Positions 10,961 to 22,227 of a stretch of 64,000 nt of DNA are shown here, piece by piece. The stretch is taken from assembly GCA_034509735.1 (NCBI GenBank), contig JACGWO010000001.1, positions 30,631,966 through 30,695,965 of the forward strand. Direction: 5' to 3'. Below the pieces are notes generated by a model. It saw only the letters and a program-made list of their open reading frames with translations. It did no database searches and was not told the origin of the DNA. Origin of the DNA: Sesamum alatum. Taxonomy: Eukaryota > Streptophyta > Magnoliopsida > Lamiales > Pedaliaceae. The translations under genes and the position numbers were made by a program. The stretch's first letter is position 1, and every line of letters starts with the position of its first letter.

Positions 10961-11099
10961 GTGTTTAAGCCTATGAAATAATCTACATAAGAAAGAGCAT
11001 GACATATTTGCAATTGATAGCATTAATACCCCTAGAACTGAAAATGCTCATTTTGTCCAATGTAAGGATCTCAAAAGAAAATTGTTTCACAAATTCTAA

Positions 11100-11480
11100 A
11101 TGGGAATAATTTGCCAGGAACGTGAAAAGGGAGAGCATGTGGAGGTTGAAAATTTTGCAGACATGGGTCAAGATTTGAAGTCTAAACTACAAAATGTGTT
11201 GTTGTTAAATGGAGTTACTTCCATCACAAAGCAAAACCACCAGATTGCAGCATCACCCAACCAGAACGAAATCAATAGGCTTCAACCAAAAAGAAGAAGT
11301 GGATGAAGAAGGCCAACGAGAATGCTCGAATGTACAAGGAATGCACCAAGGCATGGCATGAATCTCATGCAAGAAAAAAAATTCAAGGAGTGTGAAGAGT
11401 TGCATCACAAAGACAAGGCCCGTGTTAAAGTGGATTGGCAAAGGCTAAAAGGCTATGTTGAAAGAGGCGCAAAAGACTCA
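11100..11480 (+). pseudogene. Athila-2 integrase C-terminal scrap
   Basis: At 11300-11400 the + strand encodes NENARMYKECTKAWHESH and, at 11425-11490, VKVDWQRLKGYVERGAKD. These correspond to the integrase tail of Athila elements, for example the YKERHQKWH-like and KSMVND region at 61150-61390 of Athila-1. Protease is thus followed almost directly by the integrase tail, and the intervening RT, RNase H and integrase core (about 3 kb in Athila-1) are absent. The stretch 10961-11099 holds no recognisable coding sequence. Confidence 0.6.
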
Positions 11481-11534
11481 TTCCAAAACCCCTCTCTGAC
11501 TTGCAAGGGTCGTGATAAGTATCCTAACGTCAAG

Positions 11535-11930
11535 CTAGTGACGTTAAAGCGAGCGCTACATGGGAAGGCAACCCATGCTTTTTTATGTTCATCTTTTGTT
11601 TTTCTCTTTTATTTTTCTCTTTTCAGTGCAGGTGACGGATTTCTGATAGCCCGTGACCCACGGACTTTGGCCTAGTACGTTTCTGTCACACGAATTTCTG
11701 ATAGTCCGTGACCCACGGGCTATTTGGAAAGCGTTTCTGTCTGTCCACTGCTAGGTGCTCCTCCTCCTTACTCCAAGCGTCGTTCACCGTCGTGCTGTTC
11801 CGACCAAGTCTCCACCTCTTCCCGCCGCTCGCGCCGTCACAGCCTCAGGGAGTGTATCTCTTTTCCTTATCTTATTTAATTCCTTTGGGGCATCGACATT
11901 GACGAAAATGTCGTGTTTAAGTGTGGGGTG
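11535..11930 (+). other. Athila-2 post-pol conserved segment with hairpins
   Basis: Holds the landmark AAAGCGAGCGCT followed by GGGAAGGCAACCCATGC; Athila-1 has the equivalent AAAGCGCTGCTC/GGGAGGCAACCCG at 61487-61512. It continues with a pyrimidine-rich stretch and two CCCGTGACCCAC motifs (11645-11725), the second with arms TAGTCCGTG and CACGGGCTA. It ends with GACATTGACGAAAATGTCG and GTTTAAGTGTGGGG, a purine-rich track typical of Athila downstream regions. Open frames here are short and I assign none. Confidence 0.65.
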
Positions 11931-12306
11931 GTTGATGTCCTCTGATTATATGCAGTAATGATGAGTGTGGTTTGCGGCATGATGATACGTATTTGCTATG
12001 ATTCCTATGAAAATTGCTGAAAATTGGCAATTTGTTGAGCAATATGATGCGGCATGAACCTTGATACATTGCATCCTTATTTCACTCGTGTCAATATTAA
12101 TTTATGAAATGCATTGTTGGGATTGCAATAGAATACTTGACACACATAGGAAAATTTCAACACATGCCACATGTGTGAATGAATCTCTTAGCAATCTTGT
12201 TTTGATGAAAAATGATTGTGAGTAAACACATATAAGCCCTTTTGGTGAGCTTTTGGGCCTATGAACACACATATTATTGCTCTCTTATTTTTCTTAGAAG
12301 CATTAG
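11931..12306 (+). other. Athila-2 3' non-coding region, part 1
   Basis: AT-rich sequence without a credible open frame, cut by Copia-A after GATTG (12307-12311). It resumes at 22228. No env-like gene is recognisable. Confidence 0.6.
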
Positions 12307-12311
12307 GATTG
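12307..12311. repeat. Target-site duplication GATTG of Copia-A (left)
   Basis: GATTG flanks Copia-A at 12307-12311 and 22223-22227. Confidence 0.9.
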
Positions 12312-14213
12312 TGAAAGAAATCGGTGTGGATCGGCCCGGGAGATTAACGCGTATAGCGGAAAGCGCCGAAATAGTGTGTAATAAAAAATACAAAGTATAA
12401 TTAAATGGAATTTAAATCATGCATAACGTACATAAACGAATCAAGGGGTGTGCCCTTGATTCTCCCGGCGTTCCGGTGTATCTCAATGTTCAATAAAACA
12501 CAACATGGAGGCCAATATAGAATAGAAAATTTAGCGAAAACCATAATTAAAGAACCTACCCGGTTGTAGTTTTTGTCTTCGTTCGGGGAAAGATTTTTTC
12601 TACATGCATTGTTCCCCGTTTTTAGGGCACCAAAGATCTCAAGAAGAGACCCTCTAAATCATCTCACTCGCTCTACCAAAAGCAAACAACCTTGTGCTAG
12701 GCAAGAAATTATTTTGGGGAGAAGAGACATGATCACGCTATGAATTAATGCAATCAAATGTCTCTTATGTTCTTAACTTGAATAAATCAGAGAAGACAAA
12801 GTATAATATCTATGGAGAGAAAAGAAGGAAATGGATGGACGAAAATTTGAGGGAGATGAGAGATGAGAGATGAGAGTTGTAGAGAAATACTAGGTGTGAG
12901 TGTGTGTTTTTTTTAAGTATTTAATAGAAGATTGGAATTCCTATTCCTTCTCAACTCTTCCAAAGAGACACACTTTGACTAGGATTTGACCTAGTCAAAT
13001 CTAGTCAAATTAGGCTTTGATTAAGTCAAATTAATCATGCCCTTTCTCATCATTCTCTAGATCAAAATCTTGTCCATCCCATTTTTGATGGGCTTTTATG
13101 GAATGGGCCTATTTAATTCAAATTAAATATTCCCATGGACTTTATATTAATCATATTTTAATATTCTAAGCCCATTATTAATTAATGGAAAGGACTTATT
13201 GAATTTTAAATTAAATAGTCCATGGACTTTATATTAAATCCTATTTAATATTACCAAGCCCCATTATTAATTCCATAGATATGGGATTATTTATCAATTC
13301 TAAATTAAAGTCATGGACTTTATATTAAATCCTATTTAAATATACCAAGCCCACTAATTAATTCACCCTTTTAATCTAATTTAAAAGGAAAGCCCATGCT
13401 TTAATAAAATTCATATAATCTAATTTAGATTCGACTCAAGCCCGATTATATTCCTAAATAATTCATCGAGGCTTGAATCTCCCAAGAAGTATAAATTTAT
13501 TCCATTAAATTAAACCTTCTCCCCGGAATTAATTACCAAATTTAATTCCCTTTCATTTGGTGTAGCGGGTGTGGTACTCTTTAGGTTCACCTTTCAACTA
13601 GACTTGGACCTACTTTTTGTTATTTCATAACCAAAGTAGTCCGTTACCATGGGTGGCCATCTAGCAACGGTCCATGGCAACTAGAGACTAGGTGAATTTA
13701 TGGTGTGAACATTTAGGCTCCGAGTTATACGCAGGTGCGGTCCTACCGACGCTCGATACGTACGGGTACGATCCTACTGTCGCCTGTCTCCGGCCTTTAG
13801 TCTATGGGTCGGTTCCCATCGTTGACTAGGCAACTATGCATAATGCTCGAGATAGGTTTACTCGACGTAGGAAATCCTTTCCCATTACATCAAGTGCAAT
13901 GGCCATAGACTTTTGAGTCTAAAACCATCTCCGAGCGCATAGGAGATCTTGCTGTCATATCCTTTGACAGGGGATAGATCCTATCTTGGAATACACCGTT
14001 CTTACATACTCCGACTGCACTGGACGAGGATTATGATGACCATGTAATATAATCGGTCAAATTTCACCAGATCCAAGATACAACGTTAGTATGTAGGGGA
14101 CTGTCGTGATCCTCAAGTCCGAGACTAATCCCGTACTATATCGGAACCGAGAAACGAGTCATACCGACCAAGCCCGAGTAGCTTCTATATGACGATTCCC
14201 GGGAGTCACCTCA

Positions 14214-14238
14214 GTCGGCCGCTCCCTAGCAGGCCGAC
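14214..14238 (-). other. LTR stem-loop 1, Copia-A 3' LTR
   Basis: Arms GTCGGCC and GGCCGAC, seven perfect pairs around GCTCCCTAGCA. The partner LTR has the same arms at 21835-21859. Copia-B has GTCAGC/GCTGAC at this place. Confidence 0.6.
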
Positions 14239-14314
14239 CTACTAACACTGCTTAGACAATCCTCGTCACCCATCGATGAAACACGACAGCAGATGCTTAG
14301 TGCAAGTCTCAAAT

Positions 14315-14343
14315 GGATTCTCGATGCCCTGTGTCGAGATTCC
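14315..14343 (-). other. LTR stem-loop 2, Copia-A 3' LTR
   Basis: Arms GGATTCTCGA and TCGAGATTCC pair at nine of ten positions. Copia-C has the same arms at 35430-35458. Confidence 0.6.
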
Positions 14344-14601
14344 TTTGACTTGGAGTATTTCAGACCAATTCGGCAAAACTGATTTCATGAACCTACCTCC
14401 AAGCATAGTTCCAATTTCCCGAAATGTTATTTCAGTCTGTGGGCGTTTGTTGTGACATCGTAACGATGCAAGCAGTAAGTACAACAAACTCATGCCTATG
14501 AATGCTTACTACATTCATTAACATAATATTACTTGTTCACAGATTGACGAATGGTTCTCAGAACAGCCAATACCATTGACTTTCTGGTCACTATTCTAAC
14601 A

Positions 14602-14616
14602 ATCTCCCACTTGACC
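14602..14616 (-). promoter_or_regulatory. Polypurine tract, Copia-A
   Basis: GGTCAAGTGGGAGAT on the minus strand, directly before the 3' LTR. It is identical in Copia-B, -C, -D, -E and -F; plus-strand synthesis would start here. Confidence 0.85.
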
Positions 14617-17039
14617 AATAAGTCAATTACCCACTTTGTTCAGAATCCTCTGAGTATGAGTAATCTACGATACCGACTAAGGTATTGTGAGTCCGCTTAT
14701 ATTTCCTTGCGAAGCAATACGGTCTAACCGTGTTACCTCTATCACCATTGCCTCCTAGAGATGGTGGTTGTCTAAGAATATTTTTTGTGGATCTTGTGAT
14801 GAGATCTCGTGCCAATTACTCCCATAGCCAAGTTGCCTGCCATATAGGCAAACATGGCTTGGTCGTGCTAGGCGCCACGTCCATCCTATGGACGTGGTTC
14901 TTCAATCAGTGACCACTATCCGATGCACTCGTCATTGGGCCTGATTGTGGCATACCTTTGAGACTAACTGTTTTTCACTTATGCTCTGGAAGCTAGTATC
15001 GCTTTAGCCTTCCAAAGCAACTCTCAACAGACGGTGCATCCATGAACACATCTTTAGTCCTTATTCAGGTACTAAGGATCGTTCTTGATTTGCTGTCTTC
15101 AACCCTCAATGCATTACCGATTTAATGTTGAGGCCATGCTAGAGCAACTCTCAACATCGGTTCCTATGCACCGAGTAAACATCATATGTTTGCCTAGGGT
15201 TAAGACGTAGGGGATACTCAACATCCAAGCCTTCTCATTAGTCCACCGTGACTAAGTCTTGAATGGCTTGATGCTTTATGCATAGTATCCAAGTTTTCCT
15301 CATCAGTCTTACTATGAACTGAGTCTCGAACAACTTGTCCCTCTACATATATGAGTTTTTTCTCATCAGTCCACCATGACTGAGTCTTTGAAAAGCTCAA
15401 TTCATGAAAATGTATGTGGGATCCCTAAAATGTCATGGAGAATTTCGTGAGTTACGGTTTTGTGTTTTTAGTGATTCCTAATGTTGAATTCATCCATGAA
15501 TCAAAGACATTACACTTAAACCACTTGGAACGCCATTTCTACTCCCACTGATCACCTACGTCGTTTAAGATCGAGTCATGCTCCGTATGAGCTCGTCAAA
15601 ACGAATATTCCAGTTATGCGGTGTTTCAAACCTTTTTGAATTTCCTAGTCGGATTCTAATGGCTCCTCTCCATAAATCCTACTACGATGTCCAACATCAC
15701 GTTCCGCAGGTCATTTGGATTACTATCCAAATTTGACCGAACATATCCCGATCACTCGTACCTCTTACGACATTCGGGTTTCGTTCTTAAGGGAACTTGG
15801 GAATATGATCAATTTAAGAAATGCGATTCTAAGAAACGTTAGTATTATTCTGTCGTAAACTTGTACAAATTAGACACCGAGTCTAATTTGTCTCCCACTA
15901 GTCCCTTGACGTATGTAGGATCCTTCTACATGCTCAATGACTTTTGTCGGGACACAGGCTTGCCAAACCATGGCTCCTTTGTGCGTGACTCCTAGCAAAG
16001 TGCCACGTTCCTTTACATTGGCAATTTTGAGTCTAGCGTCTAACACGGGCTAAGGTAATTGGACGAAACTTCGATCGATCTTCGTCTAACGAGATTCGAT
16101 CGTTCCCTTTATCAGAGACTGTCATACTTGGCCTTTACAGGGAAACGTTTCATTGAGAATTTCATTCTCAACTTGGATGCTTAAGAGCTCCCACTAAAAC
16201 ACGGCCTTTTCGATCCTATCGAAACAGGTTTAATTTTGCAACCATTTATGGTTTCACCTCCTTAAGTCTAATTCCCAAACCTCCTATAGGACCTTTAGAC
16301 TTTTGAACCCTTCTTATGGTTTTGTGTATTAGTAACCTACAGTTGTCTTATTGCTCCCTTCCAATAGACTATTTGGCAAAGCCTACTTTGTCCAACAAAG
16401 AGCTTTCGACTTTCTTCTTCATAAAAGCTTGTAAATTTAGTCGATTCGAATCATCTACTTCTAGATTCATCGAACTTTCCAATTTACTTATCTTTTAATA
16501 AGAAGAAACGTCCTAGCTGTTTGTAGATGCCAAATCTGTAAGTTGGTCTTGATTAATCCATTTAGATAATTAGAATTTTGAGTATCCATAAACCTTTATA
16601 TGGGATGGTGTTCTAGGAATTCACGTGTAACTTAGTAACATGAATCAATATTCAATAATTTTGTTTGATCAAATATGTATGTAATAAAACCTTTGTCCAA
16701 CAAAAGGGACATACTTTTGATCATGCAGGTTAGTAATTCCTATATTATCCTAACATGATCACGATTATGGGCCTAACAAGTCTCTCGTCATTTTCATCAA
16801 TGGACCTTGCCATTGTTGAATCCTAGAACTGTTCTTGGCTTTTAAAGTCCTTATTCACTTTCTGCAAACCACCCGCAGATTAGTGATAGGAATGGTATCA
16901 AATATCAAATTGAGTAAAAAGTGATCATGTCAATACTCAATATCAAATTTTACCTACATTGGAGAGGGGTTTAGAATACTCCCCTTTCCAATGGCTCTCT
17001 TTACGACAGTGAATGCTTACGTTCTTAGAAATCTATGAA
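14617..17039 (-). pseudogene. Copia-A pol-like relic, non-coding
   Basis: The region is collinear with Copia-E 47450-49635 and Copia-C 35735-37151 and distantly with Copia-B pol. Landmarks on the minus strand include a trace of the RT segment at about 15590-15620 (compare SWNIRFDEVI in Copia-B), the integrase-to-RT link VGDKLE-like at about 15880, and RNase H traces near 14870 (GTGCTAGGCGCCACGTCC against the VVPSIAEPVV region of Copia-B). No frame stays open for a domain length. The catalytic motifs YVDD and DDE cannot be read. Confidence 0.65.
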
Positions 17040-17760
17040 CTTGACTGCTTGAACCTTTTGCTCTTTCCTTTACCTCCGCCTTTGTGTTGTAAAGGAACAA
17101 CACTTGAAGTGCTTAATAGTTGATGTCACCTTACCCTTCTTCCTCTTTTTGGCGTCTAGCACCTTTGCCTTTCACCATGGAGGTTGAAGCCTCTCCTACT
17201 AGTACCGAAGGCGCATATTTTGCAATCGTTGAATTGTACTAGACCAACATAATTATCAACCTATGAAGATCTTTTCTAAGCTCATTCATGTTGATAATTA
17301 ATGGTTCGTAGGAGGGAGGAAGAGACTGAAGGATCATGTCAATGTACGTCTCTTTTTCAAGACTGACGTGGAGATCTTTTGAGCTTCTCCCTTAGGGATT
17401 GCATCATCACTCCATGTTCTTTGTACCGACATCCCTTCCGTCAACTTAGCTCCAAACATGCCTTCGTTGCATTTTACCCCCACATGCTGGTCCAAGACCA
17501 TATAGACATGATGCAAACGAAGCATAGTTTGAGCCAACATCATTATATCCTACTTGCCGGTGGTCATCCTTCAACTTTTGAACGCCAAGCGTTTGCTTAG
17601 TTGTCGACCCCTCCGGCAAGGGCTGAGGAACGTCCTCATTCCGGTATGTGAGTTAAGGTTGTGGAAATCTAAGACCATCTTAAGATTTCACAGTCAATTC
17701 GTGTAATTGGTTCCCTTTTAATGAGCCTCTTAGTGATGTGTTTGGTGGATTCTTAGACAT
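17040..17760 (-). pseudogene. Copia-A gag relic
   Basis: The start codon is at 17758-17760 (minus), followed by TCTAAGAATCC as in the other copias (MSKNP). The body is frameshifted; the capsid segment at 17330-17560 matches the DRYVRYAATKAFFGA region of Copia-E read on the opposite strand. The basic, lysine-rich segment lies at about 17050-17200. It is too broken to give a product. Confidence 0.65.
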
Positions 17761-18120
17761 TCACAAATATAAAAAACAGAAAATAATAAGCAGAATGAAG
17801 TAATATTTTGGTTAAGTCTAGGTCTTTTAGTCCTTAACCTCTCCCATTATTTCTACGAAAACACGGCACTCTCAAACGTTGTTTTCGAGAAAATCCTTTC
17901 CTAGTGGGCTCAGGATCCACAGCGATCTCCCCATACCCCACTTTTACGATTCGCATGGGAAAAAGAACCCGTGGAGGTATTCCATACCATTCTCGTTCCA
18001 CGAGATTCCCAAGATAATTCCCTCACCCTTTCACGTGATCCCGAGGGACTCCAAGCGAATCACGTTATTCGAGCGTTAGACCCGACCCAATCAACCGATT
18101 CATAGACTCACTGCTACCTC

Positions 18121-18209
18121 CACGACTCGTGAGACAGGTAATAGCAGTCTACTCATCGTTCATGACAAAGTGCAGCTTCTTAAGCACGATAGTCGTGCCA
18201 CGACTCGTG
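18121..18209 (-). other. Twin leader palindromes, Copia-A
   Basis: CACGACTCGTG at 18121-18131 and again at 18199-18209, 78 bases apart; the first lies about 360 bases before the gag start. Copia-B, -E and -G have the same pair with 79-81 base spacing. The second copy here also lies in AGTCGTGCCACGACT. Confidence 0.6.
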
Positions 18210-18520
18210 AGACCACGCTATCGACCTAAAAGATCTTCCTCACTTTGCCATGGATGGAAGGCTTGGACAGACTCCCAGAGTCCTAGTCCATTTATTAAGG
18301 GGTCTATATTTACTTGGTTCAACCAAGTGAGAGTTTTGATAGAACGAGACCTCATCACATATATTAAGTATTGCATTGCGTGCATTATGGCAGAAATATT
18401 CTAAGCGTGAATGTAACCATACATAAGCATATATGAACAATCATAAGCATATAATACGCATCGCATGCAAAATAAAGCCTAGCACGCCCCTGTAGGATGA
18501 TCACAAGCCCAAACCTATGC

Positions 18521-18544
18521 GACCCACTGAGCCCGCAGTGGATG
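18521..18544 (-). other. Leader hairpin, Copia-A
   Basis: On the minus strand CATCCACTG and CAGTGGGTC can pair at about eight positions, one as a G-U, around the invariant loop CGGGCT. It is equivalent to 30051-30074 in B and 45725-45748 in E. Confidence 0.55.
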
Positions 18545-19665
18545 TATGGTCAATCTAAGGGTAGGCCCTACACTATTACAAGATTTAATAACCCATTACA
18601 TGCAATGGGCCTTGTAAGTCCTCTTTATCTTCTTAGGCTCTCCATCGTGGGCCTACACTGGGCTTCTTCTCCATGGATCCTCCGTGGGCCATCCTGATGG
18701 CAACCTCCATGGGCCTCCAACACCTTGGGCTTGTCTTCTCTTGCAGCTTTTATTTACAAAAAGAATAAAACCTCACCACTAATTCTACTCTCATTACATC
18801 ATAAAATAAGAAAACCCCAATTAAACATTTGGGGGAGTACATTAGGAGGGAGAGAGAAAGCCTTATTATTCCAAGGCACTAGAAGAGAGACAGAGAGGAA
18901 AATAAAGAGGCACACAGGCCACAACCCAACAAATAACTGTAAATAAACCATACATGCGGTCTAGGGGCTTTGTGATCATCCTTTGTCAAATCAATTAACA
19001 CAAATAGCACAAATACATATCCCACGTAAAATATGCTATACCAACATCCATGATAATCCATACCATAAAATAAATGCAGAAAACTACATGTAAAATATCC
19101 ACACCAAACATTGGATAATAGTGCAACCTATGCACAACGATTTTTGTTGGAAAAACCTTTTCCATAATTAACAAGGCAAGATTAATTCTATGAAATATAA
19201 AATCTCAACCAAAAATTAAAATGCCCCAAGTTAATTAATTCAGAAAAATTCCCAGAATTATAACAGAAAAATCAAATTTTTCTGAAACACAAAATCAACA
19301 ATTCAAGAATATGCCCATTTATTCAAGAATTCCAAAATCCAACATTCGTGCAATATTAATACATGTTAAGATCTACTCATGCTCAAACCATAAAATAACC
19401 ATGATGTCCAACATCATAAAACGCAGAAATTATTGCGAAATTTCAACATATGAATTTTGATCATTGGTGCAACCATTGTAAAAATTAAATCTTGTTAGGA
19501 AACCCTTTCCTCATCAACCAAGCAATATTTATTTTAGGAAATTCCAAATCTCAAAAATAAATATTCTAAGTCAACCGGTTCAGAATAATGCATAAAATAT
19601 CATAAAAATAATTCAGTAAAAACAGTTTTGAAAAAACGAGCCAAAAAATGGGAAAGAAACGGAAA

Positions 19666-19746
19666 ACGGCACAGCCGGCCGCCAGGCGCGCGCTGTCCGC
19701 GCACGCTGGGCGCGCTGGCCGGGCGTGCTGCTGCTGCCGGTTTGCC
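19666..19746. other. GC-rich block in leader, Copia-A
   Basis: About 80 bases of nearly pure G and C (GCCGGCCGCCAGGCGCGCGC and onward), lying 229 bases downstream of the primer site inside AT-rich leader. Every copia leader in the window has such a block at the same place, with unlike sequence and length. Confidence 0.75.
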
Positions 19747-19974
19747 GTTTTTCACTCCTTTTCGACTTTTCATGCAATTTTTTCTGAACCACAAGATAAA
19801 TTAAACCCTAGAACATGTATATACATATTCAAGAAAACCAAGATCCAAAATCCCATGCAAAATTAAACGCAAATAAATATCTACGATAAACATGCTATAA
19901 ACGTAAATTAAAACACGTTTATCATGCTTAAACGCACATAGCACATAGAATTTTAGGCCTATACACCGAACCGG

Positions 19975-19986
19975 GCTCTGATACCA
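19975..19986 (-). promoter_or_regulatory. Primer binding site, tRNA-iMet, Copia-A
   Basis: TGGTATCAGAGC on the minus strand, one base after the LTR end; the standard plant copia primer site. Confidence 0.9.
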
Positions 19987-19987
19987 C

Positions 19988-22222
19988 TGAAAGAAATCGG
20001 TGTGGATCGGCCCGGGAGATTAACGCGTATAGCGGAAGCGCGAAATAGTGCGTAATAAAAAATTACAAAGCATAATTAAATGGAATTTAAATCATGCATA
20101 ACGTACATAAACGAATCAAGGGTGTGTGCCCTTGATTCTCCGGGCGTTCGGTGTATCTCATGTTCAATAAAACACAACATGGAGGCCATAGAATTAGAAA
20201 ACGAAAACCATAATTAAAGAACCTACCCGGTTGTAGTTTTGTCTTCGTTTCGGCTACATGCATTGTTCCCCGTTTTGCACCAAGATCTCAAGAAGAGACC
20301 CTCTAAATCATCTCACTCGCTCCACTGGAAAGCAAACAACCCTTGTGCTAGCAAGAAATTATTTGGGGAGAAGAGACATCGATACACACTATGAATTAAC
20401 GCAATCAATGTCTCTTATGTTCTTAACTTGAATAAATCAAGAAGAACAAAGTATAATTCTTGGAGAGAAAAGAAGGAGATGGACGAAAATTTTGAGGGAG
20501 ATGAGAGATGAGAGTTGTAGAGATACTAGGTGTGTGTGTGTTTTTTTTTAAGTATTTATAGAAGATGGAATTCCTATTCCTTCTCAAACTCTTCCAAAGA
20601 GACACACTTTGACTAGGATTTTGACCTAGTCAAATCCTAGTCAAATTAGGCTTTGATTAAGTCAAATTAATCATGGCCCTTCATCTCATCATTCTCTAGA
20701 TCAAATCTTGTCCATCCATTTTGATGGGCTTTATGGAATGGGCCTATTTAATTCTAAATTAAATATTCCCATGGACTTTATATTAAATCATATTTAATAT
20801 TCTAAGCCCATTAATTAATTAATGGAAAGGACTTATTTAATTCTAAATTAAATAGTCCCATCGACTTTATATTAAATCCTATTTAATATACCAAGCCCAT
20901 TAATTAATTGCATAGAATGGGATTATTTAATTCTAAATTAAATAGTCCCATGGACTTTATATTAAATCCTATTTAATATACCAAGCCCAATAATTAATTC
21001 ACCCTTTTAATCTAATTAAAAGGAAAGCCCATGCTTTATAAAATTCATAAATCTAATTTATGAACTCAAGCCCGATTATTCCAAATAATTCATCGAGGGT
21101 TGAATCTGCAAGAAGTATAATTTAATTCCATTAAATTAAACCTTCTCCCGGAATTAATTCCAAATTAATTCCCTTTCATTTGGTGTAGCGGGTGTGACTC
21201 TTTAGGTTCACCTTTCAGCTAGACTTGGACCTACTTTTTGTTATTTCATAACCAATGTAGTCCGTTACCATGGGTGGCCATCTAGCAACGGTCCATGGCA
21301 CTAGAGACTAGGTGAATTTATGGTGTGAACATTTAGGCTCCGAGTTATACGCAGGTGCGGTCCTACGACGCTCGATACGTACGGGTACGATCCTACTGTC
21401 GCCTGTCTCCCGGTCTTTAGTCTAGGGGTCAGTTCCCATCGTTGACTAGGCAACTATGCAAAATGCTCGAGATAGGTTTAACTCGACATAGGATATCCTT
21501 TCCCACTACATCAAGTGCTATGGCCATAGACTTTGTGAGTCTAAACCATCTCCGAGCGCATAGGAGATCTTGCTGTCATATCCTTTGACAGGGGACAGAT
21601 CCTATCTTGGAATACACCGTTCTTACATACTCCGACTGCACTGGACGAGGCTTATGATGACCATGTAATATAATCGGTCCAAATTTCACCAGATCCAAGA
21701 TACAACCTTAGTATGTAGGGGACTGCCATGATCCTCAAGTCCGAGGACTAATCCCGTACTATCGGAACCGGGAATATGAGTCATACCGACCAGCCCGAGT
21801 AGCTTCTATATGACGATTCCCGCGAGTCACCTCAGTCGGCCGCTCCCCAGCAGGCCGACCACTAACACTGCTTAGACAATCCTCGTCACCCGTCGATGAA
21901 ACATGACAGCAGATGCTTAGTGCAAGTCTCAAATGGATTCTCGATGCCTTGTCTCGAGATTCCTTTGACTTGGAGTATTTCAGACTAATTCGGCGAAACT
22001 GATTTCATGAACCTACCTCCAAGCGTAGTTCCAATTTCCCGAAATGTTATTTCAGTCTGTGGGCGTTTGTTGTGACATCGTAACGATGCAAGAAGTAAGT
22101 ACAACAAACTCATGCCTATGAATCCTTACTACATTCATTAACATAATATTACTTGTTCACAGATTGACGAATGGTTCTCAAAACAGCCAATACCATTGAC
22201 TTTCTGGTCACCTATTCTAACA
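19988..22222 (-). mobile_element. Copia-A 5' LTR
   Basis: 2235 bases from TGAAAGAAATCGG to TATTCTAACA. It holds a good TATA box (20553-20560, minus strand), the 90-bp repeat in three copies (20741-20999), and both LTR stem-loops. It is cleaner than its partner, with fewer single-base insertions. Confidence 0.9.
20741..20999. repeat. 90-bp tandem repeat in U3, three copies
   Basis: Units begin near 20744, 20833 and 20923, each with TTTAATTCTAAATTAAATA and CCATGGACTTTATATTAAAT or close variants. They lie just upstream of the TATA box in the sense of transcription. Confidence 0.88.
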
Positions 22223-22227
22223 GATTG

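Larger units (their letters stand above)
12312..14601 (-). mobile_element. Copia-A 3' LTR
   Basis: TGAAAGAAATCGG to TATTCTAACA, 2290 bases. It differs from its partner mainly by single-base insertions and substitutions, for example TATTTAATA in place of the TATA element at about 12919. It includes three copies of the 90-bp U3 repeat (about 13100-13365). Confidence 0.9.
17761..19974 (-). other. Copia-A 5' leader
   Basis: About 2.2 kb lies between the primer site and the gag start, very long for a copia element. It has no credible open frame. It shares with the leaders of B, E and G the twin CACGA-TCGTG palindromes, the CCACTG hairpin, the GAGGCACACAGGCC segment near 18907 and a GC-rich block near the primer site. 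Confidence 0.75.
12312..22222 (-). mobile_element. Copia-A, complete but non-coding copia element
   Basis: A 9.9 kb element in minus orientation: LTRs 12312-14601 and 19988-22222, tRNA-Met primer site 19975-19986, polypurine tract 14602-14616, leader of about 2.2 kb, gag relic and pol-like relic. The 5-bp duplication and both terminal sequences are clean. No open frame above about 75 codons is in the sense direction, yet the internal region is collinear with Copia-E and Copia-C, which suggests the decayed form itself was copied. Confidence 0.9.

Noticed and set aside
11755..11958. Short open frames after the Athila-2 integrase scrap as an env-like gene
   Set aside because: Fewer than 70 codons, no signal peptide or membrane segment pattern that holds, and they span the non-coding hairpin and polypurine region.
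13560..14601. Frequent segments with TGGCCATCTAGCAACGG as a satellite or dispersed host repeat
   Set aside because: Each is part of a copia LTR bounded by TG and CA, with primer site or polypurine tract beside it.
19975..19986. tRNA-like sequences at primer sites as tRNA genes
   Set aside because: Only 12-18 bases match a tRNA 3' end, and they sit next to LTR ends; no full tRNA.
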